DNA of 36,712 nucleotides from Deltaproteobacteria bacterium. Its GTDB lineage: Bacteria > Desulfobacterota > Desulfobulbia > Desulfobulbales > Desulfurivibrionaceae. This document shows, piece after piece, positions 27,969 to 36,366 of the stretch. The notes under the pieces were generated by a model. It made no database searches and was not told the origin of the DNA. It worked only from the letters and a program-made list of their open reading frames with translations. Both the position numbers and the translations under genes were made by a program. The stretch is taken from assembly GCA_013349295.1 (NCBI GenBank), contig DUZW01000031.1:1-36712 (forward strand), written 5' to 3'. The first letter of the stretch is position 1. The number at the start of each line of letters is the position of its first letter.

Positions 27969-29207
27969 ATGAAAAAATGGAGCATTACCGCACCATTGCT
28001 CCGGGATAAAGGGATGCTGCGTTGGCTTTTCTTCTGCCTTGGGCTCTGTCTTGCCCAGCCCGCTTTGGCCTTTGCCGGTGGCGGCCAGGGTCTTGATACC
28101 GTGATGGAGAACGGCGGGATTCTCCTGAGCAGAAATGGAACCATCATATACGAGCGCAACCCGACCCGCCAATTCATGCCCGCCAGCGTGCAGAAGATCG
28201 GCACCGCCCTGGCCGCCATCCGAATCCTCGGCAAGGATTATCGCTTTACCACCCGGTTCTATTACTCCGCCGACCACGACCTCTATATTCGCGGTTTTGC
28301 CGACCCCCTGCTGGTTTCCGAAGAGGTAGAAAGGATTGTCGGTGCGCTCCGCAGCCACGGGGTTTCCTCGCTGCGGAACATCCATGTCGATGACAGCGGC
28401 TGCCGCCTGGAAAGCCCCACCGATGGGGCCGGAAATACCCTGAATCCCTATGACGCCCAAAATAGCTGTCTGGCAGTGAACTTCAACACCGTCAATTTTA
28501 TCAAATCCGCCAACGGCACGGTGCAATCCGCTGAGGAGCAGACCCCTACCCTGCCGCTGATGCGCGAACTGGCGCAAGGGGCAAGGGTGGGCTCACAGCG
28601 GGTGAACGCCACGGCCGCCGGCAATCAGAGCCTGCGCTATGCCGGGGAGTTGTTTGCTGCCATCTTTAAAAAACAAGGGGTAACGATGCGCGGCGAGATT
28701 CTTTCCGGCCCGGTGCCCGAGGGACTCAAGCCCATGTACGAACATGCTTCGGGCAAGAGTCTGGACGAGGTGCTGACGGGACTGCTCAAGTATTCCAACA
28801 ACTTCATCGCCAACCAGCTTTTCCTGGCCATGGGCGCTAAACAGTACGGTTGGCCGGCCACCTGGGACAAGGGGGAACGGGCAATGACCGCCTTTTACCG
28901 CAACGAGCTTGGCTTAACAGAAAAGGATATCGTGGTCCGCGAAGGCTCCGGGCTTTCCCGGGAGAACCGGCTGACGCCCAAGGGGATGCTCGCCATCCTG
29001 GAGGCATTCAAGCCCCATGCAGGGCTGCTGCCCTTTGAGAATAACTGCCTGCGCAAGTCCGGGACCATGACCGGGGTATACTGCTATGCTGGATATTTTG
29101 CCGGAGAGCGCGGGCTGGACAGCTTTGTCCTCCTGCTGAATCAGCCGAAGAATACTCGGGAGCAGGTGCTGGAACTGCTTGCCGCCATGCATCGGAAGCG
29201 AAAGTAA
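27969..29207 (+). CDS. D-alanyl-D-alanine carboxypeptidase/endopeptidase, PBP4 type (S13)
   Basis: This 412-residue periplasmic penicillin-binding protein has a signal peptide (about 16-36, ending in PALAFA). The three active-site motifs are present: SxxK as Ser73-Val-Gln-Lys76 (PASVQKIGTA), SxN as Ser276-Asn-Asn278 (KYSNNFIANQ), and KSG as Lys363-Ser-Gly365 (LRKSGTMTG). It trims or cleaves peptidoglycan peptides. It is about 65 residues shorter than E. coli DacB, consistent with a reduced accessory domain. AAGGA lies 8 bases upstream of the ATG. It is divergent from rubrerythrin and convergent with the RNA methyltransferase gene. Confidence 0.92.
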   Translation: MKKWSITAPLLRDKGMLRWLFFCLGLCLAQPALAFAGGGQGLDTVMENGGILLSRNGTIIYERNPTRQFMPASVQKIGTALAAIRILGKDYRFTTRFYYSADHDLYIRGFADPLLVSEEVERIVGALRSHGVSSLRNIHVDDSGCRLESPTDGAGNTLNPYDAQNSCLAVNFNTVNFIKSANGTVQSAEEQTPTLPLMRELAQGARVGSQRVNATAAGNQSLRYAGELFAAIFKKQGVTMRGEILSGPVPEGLKPMYEHASGKSLDEVLTGLLKYSNNFIANQLFLAMGAKQYGWPATWDKGERAMTAFYRNELGLTEKDIVVREGSGLSRENRLTPKGMLAILEAFKPHAGLLPFENNCLRKSGTMTGVYCYAGYFAGERGLDSFVLLLNQPKNTREQVLELLAAMHRKRK

Positions 29208-29234
29208 CTTCCGGGACAAAAGCTTTTCCACGAA

Positions 29235-30590
29235 TTATTCGCGAGTACCCTGCCAGACAAGCCTGACCATGGTTTCCAGATGACCGGTTTGCGGGAACAT
29301 GTCCACCAGACGGACTTCGATCATTCGATAGCCGGCCTGGGTAAGTCCACGCAGATCGCGGGCCAGGGTGGCCGGATCGCAGGAGATATAGATGATCTGT
29401 CCGGCGTTTAGGCCGGGCAGCAGGGGGATGAGTTCTGCGCAGCCGGATCGGGGCGGGTCAAGGAGCAGGCAATCAAAGGTGGCCTTTTCGGCCAGCAGAC
29501 GCCTGGCCGCCCTGGTGGCGCTTTCCTGGGTGAACTCGCATTGTCCGGCAAGACCAGCACCCTCACTGTTGCGGATGGCGCTGCGGATGGTGGAACGTTG
29601 CATATCCATGCCCGTCACTTTCCACCCCAGCATGGCCAGGGGAAGAGAAAAATTGCCCATGCCGCAGAACAGATCCAGCACCTTGCCCGGCTGCATGCTC
29701 CGCATCCATTCCAACAACAAGCTGATGCAGTTTTCGTTTTGCCCGAGATTCACCTGACAGAATCCCCCCGGCTCCAGGCCAAGGGTCAATGGCTGACCGC
29801 AAAGCGATGCCGACAGAAGAATCTCCACCCGCAACCCGCTTAAAGGTGTCTCACCGTTTGCGTTGAAACAAGGCCCTTTGGCCTGGCCTTCCACGTTAAA
29901 AATCACCGCTTCCAGCAGGGGCAAACCCTGGCAAAGAAGCCGAGCGGTCTGGTGATCGGTGGGCCGGGTTTTTCGTGCGTAATGGATGAGCAGGATGACG
30001 GTGTTATGGGCGGGATTTTCAAACAGCTCGATGGCCGAGGCCAGATCGAGAAGGGAGTGAAACTTTCTGTTGCCGGAAAGATCGGCAAGGAGCGAGTTCA
30101 GGGACTCCCCGGCCAGAGGGCAGCGGGAAACAGGAATCAGGCTGTGGCTTTGTCGGCCGAAATACCCCATCATTCCCTGAGCCACTTGCAACCTGATCCG
30201 CTGCCGATAGCCAAAATGTTTGGGTGAAGCCATTGGAGAACCCAGAAGAAAAGAAATCTCCTCCTCTCGGCACAGCCTTGCCCGGCAGAGGGTTTCCCCC
30301 AGGATAGAGTTTTTCAAGCGGAGTTGTTCCGCATAAGCTGCATGTTGAAAATCGCAGCCGCCGCAGGTATCGTACACCGGACAGGTCGGAGTAATTCGCT
30401 GATCCGAGGGCTGGAGCACTTCCAGCAGGTCCGCTTCCTGATACTGCTTGTGGTGACGGCGCGGTTGCACCCGCACCCGTTCCCCGGGCAATACGCGCGG
30501 CACCATGATCACCTGACCATCCGTAAGCCGCCCCAGGCCCAGACCTCCCTTGATTACCTTGTCAACCGTGAGTTCCACGGGGTTGGTCAT
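29235..30590 (-). CDS. RlmD/RumA-type 23S rRNA (uracil-5-)-methyltransferase
   Basis: This 451-residue SAM-dependent enzyme has an N-terminal TRAM domain (about 1-58). The four cysteines of the RumA-type 4Fe-4S site are Cys70, Cys76, Cys79 (CPVYDTCGGCDFQHA) and Cys157 (SRCPLAG). The SAM fold motif is VLDLFCGMGNFSLPLA. The catalytic motifs are LLDPPRSGC and YISCDPATLARDL, with the nucleophilic Cys in the latter. Such enzymes make 5-methyluridine in 23S rRNA or tRNA; the exact base cannot be told from sequence. GGAG lies 7 bases before the ATG. The PHP gene is upstream on the same strand, with a terminator-like stem between. Confidence 0.93.
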   Translation of the reverse strand: MTNPVELTVDKVIKGGLGLGRLTDGQVIMVPRVLPGERVRVQPRRHHKQYQEADLLEVLQPSDQRITPTCPVYDTCGGCDFQHAAYAEQLRLKNSILGETLCRARLCREEEISFLLGSPMASPKHFGYRQRIRLQVAQGMMGYFGRQSHSLIPVSRCPLAGESLNSLLADLSGNRKFHSLLDLASAIELFENPAHNTVILLIHYARKTRPTDHQTARLLCQGLPLLEAVIFNVEGQAKGPCFNANGETPLSGLRVEILLSASLCGQPLTLGLEPGGFCQVNLGQNENCISLLLEWMRSMQPGKVLDLFCGMGNFSLPLAMLGWKVTGMDMQRSTIRSAIRNSEGAGLAGQCEFTQESATRAARRLLAEKATFDCLLLDPPRSGCAELIPLLPGLNAGQIIYISCDPATLARDLRGLTQAGYRMIEVRLVDMFPQTGHLETMVRLVWQGTRE

Positions 30591-30630
30591 CGGCTACTCC
30601 GCACAAAAAAGGTTCATCCTGGAATTATGG

Positions 30631-30671
30631 AAAAAGTCGGAGAGAAGACCCTTGCGGCTATGCCTTCTCTC
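30631..30671 (-). terminator. terminator candidate after the PHP gene
   Basis: On the minus strand, GAGAGAAG (30671-30664) pairs with CTTCTCTC (30647-30640) across a 16-base loop, followed by CGAC and TTTTT (30635-30631). It lies about 105 bases past the PHP-gene stop and 40 bases before the RlmD-type start. The other strand also runs into a T-rich stretch. Confidence 0.5.
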
Positions 30672-30775
30672 TTCTTTTGTGACTCGAAAAGAAAAAGACA
30701 ACCCAACCAGTCCTGTGGTCTTACGGACTTCCCTTACTTTTCGAAGATAACGCGGCAGAAAAATTGAACAGCCCC

Positions 30776-31534
30776 TTAGCCCGGCAACCTATCAAAAAAC
30801 CGCCCCACCTCACCGGGCCGATGCGCATCAGACCCAGCCACCAGCGGAATCCCCAACGCCACAGCCTCTTCAAGAATCCCCCGCACAGGATACTGCTCCC
30901 CCCGATGGGAAAATCCGGAAGTATTGACCTCCAGAGCCATACCCTTATCGCGCATACCCTGAAAAATCTCACTGATCTGGTGAAGATGCGCACCGGTGAA
31001 ATGCACCTCGGGATGATGCCGAAGCACGGCATCCAAATGACAAAGCACCGTACCGGGCAAGACTACAACCGCCTCCAGCAGGGTGGCGAAATACTCGGAG
31101 ATCACCCGCTCCACCCCGTAACGACCTAAGGGCTCCAGGTTAGCCTTACGACGGCTCACCACATTGTAATGATGCCCGTCTATCTCGTAGTAATGGAAGG
31201 AAATACCAACCCGATCCCAGCTATACCGCTTGAGGAATTCAAGAATCTCCCCCACCTGCTTGGGGTTGTAACCCACCTCCACCCCGAGGCCGATACGGAT
31301 CCTCTCCCCGTAAATCAGGCGCAGCCTCTGCCCTTCACGGTGGTAGGCGGCAAAATCCTCAGCGGTCAGCCAAGTGTCTTCAGGATATCGGATACCGCAT
31401 TCCAGATGCTCGAGAAAAACCAGCTCCTCAAGCCCCTTGCTGATGGCGGCAAGGACATACTCCTCCATCTCGCCGGTGGCGTGATGGCAGAGCAGGGTGT
31501 GAACATGGCCGTCGCTCTTGGTGTTGATCAGCAT
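30776..31534 (-). CDS. PHP domain phosphoesterase (histidinol-phosphatase-like)
   Basis: This 252-residue PHP-superfamily protein has metal-binding motifs near the N terminus (SDGHVHTLLCHHATG), LVFLEHLE, a central GLGVEVGYNP, ISFHYYEIDG, LCHLDAVLRHH and the C-terminal GSDAHRPGEVGRFF. Together these match the HisK/HisJ histidinol-phosphatase type (ninth step of histidine synthesis). No his genes are nearby, so activity on another phosphorylated substrate is possible. The ATG lacks a clear ribosome site. A 62-residue unknown gene lies 32 bases upstream on the same strand. Confidence 0.85.
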   Translation of the reverse strand: MLINTKSDGHVHTLLCHHATGEMEEYVLAAISKGLEELVFLEHLECGIRYPEDTWLTAEDFAAYHREGQRLRLIYGERIRIGLGVEVGYNPKQVGEILEFLKRYSWDRVGISFHYYEIDGHHYNVVSRRKANLEPLGRYGVERVISEYFATLLEAVVVLPGTVLCHLDAVLRHHPEVHFTGAHLHQISEIFQGMRDKGMALEVNTSGFSHRGEQYPVRGILEEAVALGIPLVAGSDAHRPGEVGRFFDRLPG

Positions 31535-31566
31535 CGGTTGGCGGAAGAAGGGAAATTTCCCTGAAA

Positions 31567-31755
31567 CTATGCGTTGCCGCGAGGAAAGAAATGCAGCACC
31601 CCGTCGATCTCCGAGGTATCACAGATCCGGCCCAAACCAAGCTCGACGAACTGATCAAGGCCTTCCATCTTAACGGAAAACTGCCGGCCGTCCGGCAGGT
31701 GGTACACAACTGTCCGAACCTTGGTTATATCAATGGGCGATCCAACCACTCTCAT
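31567..31755 (-). CDS. small conserved-looking protein of unknown function
   Basis: The predicted 62-residue soluble protein (MRVVGSPIDITKVRTV onward) has no membrane segment, signal or known motif. It has alternating charged and hydrophobic residues consistent with a small beta-rich domain, and one cysteine. Support for it being real: GAGGA lies 6 bases before the ATG at 31755 (an ATG two codons earlier is too close to it), it is placed 32 bases before the PHP gene on the same strand, and codon use is like the neighbours. I do not recognise a family. Confidence 0.55.
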   Translation of the reverse strand: MRVVGSPIDITKVRTVVYHLPDGRQFSVKMEGLDQFVELGLGRICDTSEIDGVLHFFPRGNA

Positions 31756-31784
31756 ATTCATTCCTCACACTCTTCCTATGTTAA

Positions 31785-31804
31785 ACAGAACAGCACTGCT
31801 CTGT
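31785..31804. promoter_or_regulatory. near-palindromic operator-like site
   Basis: ACAGAaCAGcaCTGcTCTGT is a 20-base dyad with 8 of 10 pairs, 30 bases upstream of the start of the 62-residue gene. It could be a repressor site for that gene and the PHP gene. No regulator is recognised. Confidence 0.35.
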
Positions 31805-31832
31805 AATTTAGTCATTCATTAAATTCTGGCAA

Positions 31833-31871
31833 GTTGTAGCGAAAAATAATCCATAATTTTTCAACTACAAC
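31833..31871. repeat. hairpin-forming dyad in the ftsK/small-gene gap
   Basis: GTTGTAG-c-GAAAAAT and ATTTTTC-aa-CTACAAC form two 7-bp stems around an 8-base loop, with a one- versus two-base bulge. It lies between the operator-like site and hairpin element B, making three dyads in about 190 bases of AT-rich intergenic DNA. Confidence 0.5.
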
Positions 31872-31897
31872 AGAAACCATAATTTAAACTCACAAAA

Positions 31898-31969
31898 TGA
31901 AACTGTCCGGCAGTGCCGCAGATGAGCAGACCGATGACAAAGCAGCTGCAGTGCTGCCGGACAGTTTCA
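31898..31969. repeat. hairpin element B downstream of ftsK, related to element A
   Basis: Perfect 16-bp arms (TGAAACTGTCCGGCAG at 31898-31913, and its complement at 31954-31969) extend with wobbles and mismatches to a stem of about 27 positions around an 18-base loop. It starts 4 bases past the ftsK stop. On the ftsK strand only TTTT follows two bases after the stem, so it could double as a terminator. Its left arm from 31899 matches the complement of element A's right arm at 19 of 23 bases. Confidence 0.75.
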
Positions 31970-31973
31970 ATAA

Positions 31974-34121
31974 TCAATAACTTTTTCTGGCCAATACCTC
32001 TCTCGGCTTAGAGCCATCCGCAGGGCCGACCACCCCTTCCTTTTCCATCAGCTCGATCATCCGGGCCGCCCGGTTATACCCCACACGCAGCCGCCGCTGC
32101 ACCATGGAGATGGAGGCCTGTCCGGTTTCGCAGACCAGGGCCACGGCTTCGTCATACTTCTCGTCCAAATCCCCGCCTTCGTCACCCTCTCCTGCCTCGG
32201 CTTCCTCGGCAAGCTTCAGGACTGTTTCGTCATAACGGACAGCACCCTGCTCCTTGAGAAAAGTGACGATCCGCTCGGTTTCCTTTTCCGAAATATAGGC
32301 GCCGTGGATCCGCTGCAGCTTGCTGGATCCGGGCGGCATGAACAGCATATCGCCTGCGCCCAGCAAGTGTTCTGCCCCGCTCCCGTCCAGAATGGTGCGG
32401 GAGTCGATCTTAGAAGAAACCTTAAACGACATCCGGGTGGGGAAATTGGCTTTGATCAGACCGGTAAGTACATCCACCGAGGGACGCTGGGTAGCGAGGA
32501 TCAGATGCATGCCGGCGGCTCTCGCCATCTGGGCCAGCCTGGCCACGGAATCCTCGACCTCACGGGAAGAAACCATCATCAAGTCGGCCAACTCGTCGAT
32601 GATAATGACGATCAGGGGCAACTTATCCACGGCCTCCGCGTTATAGCTGGCCAGACTCTTGACCTTGGCCTCTTCCATCAGCTGATAACGGCGCTCCATC
32701 TCCCGCACCGCCCAGAGCAGGGCACGGCTCGCCAGCTTGGGGTCCACCACCACCGGGTGCAACAGGTGGGGGATATCCTCGTAGCAGGAAAGCTCGATGC
32801 GCTTGGGGTCCACCAGCAGCAAGCGGACCTCCTCGGGCGTGGCCCGAAAAAGAATCGAACAGATGATGGTGTTGACCGCCACACTCTTGCCGGAGCCGGT
32901 TGCCCCGGCGATGAGCAGATGGGGCATCCGGGCAAGATCGGCGATCACCGGATTGCCCACCACATCCATGCCCAAGCCGATGGTGAGCCGGGAGGCTGCT
33001 TTCTGGAATTTTTCATGGGCAAAGATATCCCGGACATAGACAATATGCCGTTTCGGATTGGGAATCTCGATCCCCAGGGCGGCCTTGCCGGGGATGGAAC
33101 CGACGATGCGAACACTTTCGGCCTTGAGGCCCAGGGCCAGATCGTCGGCCAGGGCGATGATCTTGTTGATCTTGACCCCAGGAGCCGGGGAAAATTCATA
33201 GGTGGTGATCACCGGGCCGGGAGAGATGCCGACCACCTTCCCCACCACCCCGAAATCATTGAGTTTCTCTTCCAGTTCAGCGCTGACCGCGTAGTAATAC
33301 TCGCGGTCCACGACCACCTCCGTATTTTCCGGCTTATCCAATAAGGACAAAGGCGGGAGCCGGTATTCACCGCTGGCGACGGGCAGGAGGCGAAAGGAGT
33401 CGTCCTCTGCCCCAACCTCGGACACAAGCTTCACCGGCGAATGCACCTTTGGCACGGCTGCCTCGTCTTCGGGCAAGATTGCCACGGATTCGGTTACCAA
33501 GGCAGCCGCCTCGGATTTTTTCCCCTGCCCTGCAGAACCGTTGACCTCGGGCGATTGCCTGGACGCCCTACGGATGGACAGAAAATCGCGCAGCCGGTAC
33601 CCAAGGGAATAAGGGGAAAAGCTGCTGATCAGCATCAGAGATATAACCAGCACCACAAGAAACAACAGAAATGATCCGGGACCACCAAAGAGCAGTTGCG
33701 CATACTGGGCCAACAAACTCCCCAGAAATCCGGCAACCGGATAGGTGTGATCAAAAACAGTGAAAGAGGCCACGGAGATAAAACCGCTGAGCCCAGCGCT
33801 GGCCAGGAGAATTCCGGTGCAGCCAAACACGACCAGAGGCAGGGTATCCAAGGTGTAATCCGGGGAAAAAAGACGGATGGCAAAAAAAAGCAGGAGAACA
33901 GGCAGCCACAGAGAAGTAATCCCCAGAAGATCCATGAGCAGGCCGCCGACAAACTGGCCCACTGCCCCGCCCCAGTTGGCGGTGACTAACTGACCGGCCG
34001 GCTCCGCCATGGTATGACTGACCAGGCACAGGAGCAGAAAAAGGGCGACAAACACCCCGAATACGGAAAGTATCTCTCGCCCAAGTGTTGGTTTTTCCTG
34101 CTTGTTTTTCCCTGATGCCAT
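31974..34121 (-). CDS. ftsK: DNA translocase FtsK/SpoIIIE
   Basis: This 715-residue septal DNA pump clears and aligns chromosome termini during division. Four hydrophobic segments occupy about residues 15-175. A fairly short charged linker (about 180-270) follows, then the RecA-like motor with Walker A near 405 (AGATGSGKSVAVN), LLVDPKRIELSCYEDIPHL, IVIIIDELADLMM and ILATQRPSVDVLTG. A winged-helix gamma domain (about 650-705, SISMVQRRLRVGYNRAARMI), which reads KOPS-type sites, closes the protein. It follows nusB on the same strand after 55 bases. Hairpin element B lies right after the stop. Confidence 0.96.
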   Translation of the reverse strand: MASGKNKQEKPTLGREILSVFGVFVALFLLLCLVSHTMAEPAGQLVTANWGGAVGQFVGGLLMDLLGITSLWLPVLLLFFAIRLFSPDYTLDTLPLVVFGCTGILLASAGLSGFISVASFTVFDHTYPVAGFLGSLLAQYAQLLFGGPGSFLLFLVVLVISLMLISSFSPYSLGYRLRDFLSIRRASRQSPEVNGSAGQGKKSEAAALVTESVAILPEDEAAVPKVHSPVKLVSEVGAEDDSFRLLPVASGEYRLPPLSLLDKPENTEVVVDREYYYAVSAELEEKLNDFGVVGKVVGISPGPVITTYEFSPAPGVKINKIIALADDLALGLKAESVRIVGSIPGKAALGIEIPNPKRHIVYVRDIFAHEKFQKAASRLTIGLGMDVVGNPVIADLARMPHLLIAGATGSGKSVAVNTIICSILFRATPEEVRLLLVDPKRIELSCYEDIPHLLHPVVVDPKLASRALLWAVREMERRYQLMEEAKVKSLASYNAEAVDKLPLIVIIIDELADLMMVSSREVEDSVARLAQMARAAGMHLILATQRPSVDVLTGLIKANFPTRMSFKVSSKIDSRTILDGSGAEHLLGAGDMLFMPPGSSKLQRIHGAYISEKETERIVTFLKEQGAVRYDETVLKLAEEAEAGEGDEGGDLDEKYDEAVALVCETGQASISMVQRRLRVGYNRAARMIELMEKEGVVGPADGSKPREVLARKSY

Positions 34122-34145
34122 TATGCTCGAATATCAGTTCCGGTA

Positions 34146-34167
34146 TTAAAAGCGCAGGCGTGCCTGC
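34146..34167 (-). terminator. weak terminator between nusB and ftsK
   Basis: On the minus strand GCAGGC-AC-GCCTGC is followed by GCTTTTAATA. The stem is short with a tiny loop, and the T-run is four bases. It may give partial read-through into ftsK. Confidence 0.35.
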
Positions 34168-34176
34168 ATTACAAGG

Positions 34177-34590
34177 CTACTTTTCCTTGCCGATATTTTT
34201 CAGGATGGCATCAAGAATACCATTGATAAAGGCAGGAGAATCCTCGCCGCAGTATCGCTTGGCCAGTTCAATCGCCTCGTCGATGGCCACTCGGGGTGGC
34301 ACCTCCTCCTTGTAAATCAACTCATAGGCCGCAAGTCTGATAATGTTACGATCCAGCACCGACATTCGGCTGACCCGCCAGTTGACCGCGCTTTCCTCGA
34401 TCTTGGCATTGATCTCCTCCCACTTGTCGGTGATGCCCCAAACCAGTTCCCGACCATAGGGAATGGCTTTTTTGTTGATCTCGAAATTCTCACAGAGCAG
34501 CGGAAAATTCTCCACCGCGGAGGTTGCGGTCATCTCCCCCTGAAACAGTGCGTTGAGGGCAAGCTCCCTTGCCTTGCGTCGGTTTCCCAT
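34177..34590 (-). CDS. nusB: transcription antitermination factor NusB
   Basis: This 137-residue all-helical RNA-binding protein joins NusE (S10) at boxA during rRNA antitermination. The start MGNRRKARELALNALFQGE is diagnostic, as are LDRNIIRLAAYELIY and PPRVAIDEAIELAKRYCGEDSPAFINGILDAI. It starts 6 bases after the ribH stop with no good ribosome site, pointing to translational coupling. The ribH-nusB adjacency is a widespread bacterial arrangement. Confidence 0.97.
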   Translation of the reverse strand: MGNRRKARELALNALFQGEMTATSAVENFPLLCENFEINKKAIPYGRELVWGITDKWEEINAKIEESAVNWRVSRMSVLDRNIIRLAAYELIYKEEVPPRVAIDEAIELAKRYCGEDSPAFINGILDAILKNIGKEK

Positions 34591-34596
34591 GAATAA

Positions 34597-35064
34597 TCAG
34601 GCGAGCTGCGGCAGAAGGTTGACCATCTCGATGGCGGTGGCCGCACACTCGGAGCCCTTGTTCCCGGCCTTGGAGCCGGCCCGTTCAATGGCTTGCTCGA
34701 TGGAGTCGGTCGTCAGAACACCAAAGATAATGGGTACCCCGGACTCCATGCTGGCCTGGGCAATCCCCTTGGTCGCCTCGTTGGCCACGAAATCAAAATG
34801 AGGGGTTGAACCACGAATTACCGCGCCAAGACAGATCACCGCATCATAGCGGCCTGACTTGACCATCTTCTGGGCAACCAGCGGAATCTCAAAGGCGCCG
34901 GGAACCCTGGCCACCTCGATCTCCTTGTCCTTCACCCCGGAACGCATCAAAGTGTCCAGGGCGCCCTCCAGCAGACGCTCGGCAATAAACGAATTGAAAC
35001 GGGCAATGACAATCCCGAATTTCTTCCCTTCGGCTTGCAGTTTTCCTTCAAAAAATTTAGGCAT
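34597..35064 (-). CDS. ribH: 6,7-dimethyl-8-ribityllumazine synthase
   Basis: This 155-residue lumazine synthase condenses the RibB product with the pyrimidine intermediate in the penultimate step of riboflavin synthesis and normally assembles as a capsid-like oligomer. Diagnostic segments are [52 protein letters not shown] and [19 protein letters not shown]. The ATG at 35064 has GGAGGA 7 bases upstream; the frame continues 27 codons further but without family sequence. It lies 28 bases after ribBA. Confidence 0.97.
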   Translation of the reverse strand: MPKFFEGKLQAEGKKFGIVIARFNSFIAERLLEGALDTLMRSGVKDKEIEVARVPGAFEIPLVAQKMVKSGRYDAVICLGAVIRGSTPHFDFVANEATKGIAQASMESGVPIIFGVLTTDSIEQAIERAGSKAGNKGSECAATAIEMVNLLPQLA

Positions 35065-35092
35065 CGTTCTTCCTCCAAAAGTGAACAAAGAC

Positions 35093-36322
35093 TTAGGTGT
35101 TTTTTGTATCCTTGCTGCCGGTGATAAGATCCAGCATATGGCCAAGCTTATCCTTCTTGGCCTTCAGATAATCGATATTTTCCGGTTCCGCCTCCATCTC
35201 GATGGACTGACGGCCGGTGACCTTGAGCCCATACCCTTCAAGCCCGACGATCTTCTTTGGGTTGTTGGTGATCAACCGCATCTTGCGCACCCCGAGATCC
35301 CGAAGGATCTGAGCGCCGATCCCGTAGTCGCGCAGGTCGGCCTTGAAGCCCAGATGCACATTGGCCTCAACCGTGTCCATCCCATCTTCCTGGAGGGCAT
35401 ACGCCTTGATCTTGTTGATCAAGCCGATGCCCCTACCTTCCTGCTGCATATAGAGGACAATGCCGGCACCCTCATGCTCGACCATGCGCATGGCGCTGTG
35501 CAGTTGCCCGCCGCAGTCGCAACGCTTGGAGCCGAAGACGTCCCCGGTCAGACAGGAGGAATGCACCCGGACCATGATCTCCTTGGCGGGATCGATCTCG
35601 CCCTTGACCAGGGCAACGTGTTCCAGCTCGTCCACATCATTGGTGTAGACAATGGTCCTGAACTCGCCGTAGCGGGTTGGGATCTTGGCCTCGGCGGCCC
35701 GATGCACCAGCTTGTCCTCGCGGGTCCGGTAGGCGACCAGATCGGCGATGGTGGCGATCTTGAGATCGTGTTCCTTGGCAAAGATCTCAAGATCAGGCAT
35801 CCGGGCCATGGTGCCGTCTTCCTTCATGATCTCGCAGATCACCCCGGAAGGATGCAGCCCGGCCAAACGGGAAAGATCAACCGAACCTTCGGTCTGACCG
35901 GTACGGACCAAAACCCCGCCGCGCCGTGCGCGCAGGGGGAAGATATGACCGGGGCTTACAATATCGCTGGGCTTGGCATTGGGGTCGGCCGCCACCAGGA
36001 TGGTCCTGGCCCGATCCGCCGCCGAAATGCCGGTGGTAACCCCGGTGCTGGCCTCGATGCTGACCGTAAAGGCCGTTTCATAAGGAGATTTGTTTTTCTG
36101 CACCATCATGGGGATCTGCAACTGCTCGAGATGATCCGGGGTCAGAGTCAGACAGATGAGGCCCCTGCCGTGGGTGGCCATGAAATTGATCGCCTCGGGG
36201 GTGACCTTTTCCGCAGCCATGTAAAGATCGCCCTCGTTTTCGCGATCCTCGTCATCGACCAGGATGATCATCTTCCCGGCCCGGATCTCGTCAATCACCT
36301 CTTCAATGGAACTTACCGCCAT
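35093..36322 (-). CDS. ribBA: 3,4-dihydroxy-2-butanone-4-phosphate synthase/GTP cyclohydrolase II
   Basis: This 409-residue bifunctional enzyme supplies both precursors of riboflavin. The N-terminal DHBP synthase half has [17 protein letters not shown] and THGRGLICL. The C-terminal cyclohydrolase II half (from about 205) has [24 protein letters not shown], where the zinc cysteines lie, and [17 protein letters not shown]. Both active sites look intact. The ATG at 36322 is chosen for its GAGGTG ribosome site 6 bases upstream; a GTG at 36364 would add 14 residues outside the family. It follows ribE by 44 bases. Confidence 0.97.
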   Translation of the reverse strand: MAVSSIEEVIDEIRAGKMIILVDDEDRENEGDLYMAAEKVTPEAINFMATHGRGLICLTLTPDHLEQLQIPMMVQKNKSPYETAFTVSIEASTGVTTGISAADRARTILVAADPNAKPSDIVSPGHIFPLRARRGGVLVRTGQTEGSVDLSRLAGLHPSGVICEIMKEDGTMARMPDLEIFAKEHDLKIATIADLVAYRTREDKLVHRAAEAKIPTRYGEFRTIVYTNDVDELEHVALVKGEIDPAKEIMVRVHSSCLTGDVFGSKRCDCGGQLHSAMRMVEHEGAGIVLYMQQEGRGIGLINKIKAYALQEDGMDTVEANVHLGFKADLRDYGIGAQILRDLGVRKMRLITNNPKKIVGLEGYGLKVTGRQSIEMEAEPENIDYLKAKKDKLGHMLDLITGSKDTKNT

Positions 36323-36366
36323 GGTTTTCACCTCAAAACTTTCGCCGCCTGCAGACTGCAGCACGC

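Noticed and set aside
30324..30767. A 147-codon plus-strand frame starting inside the RlmD-type gene
   Set aside because: Its first part is antisense to the conserved TRAM/Cys region and the rest lies in the intergenic terminator region, with no ribosome site or known domain.
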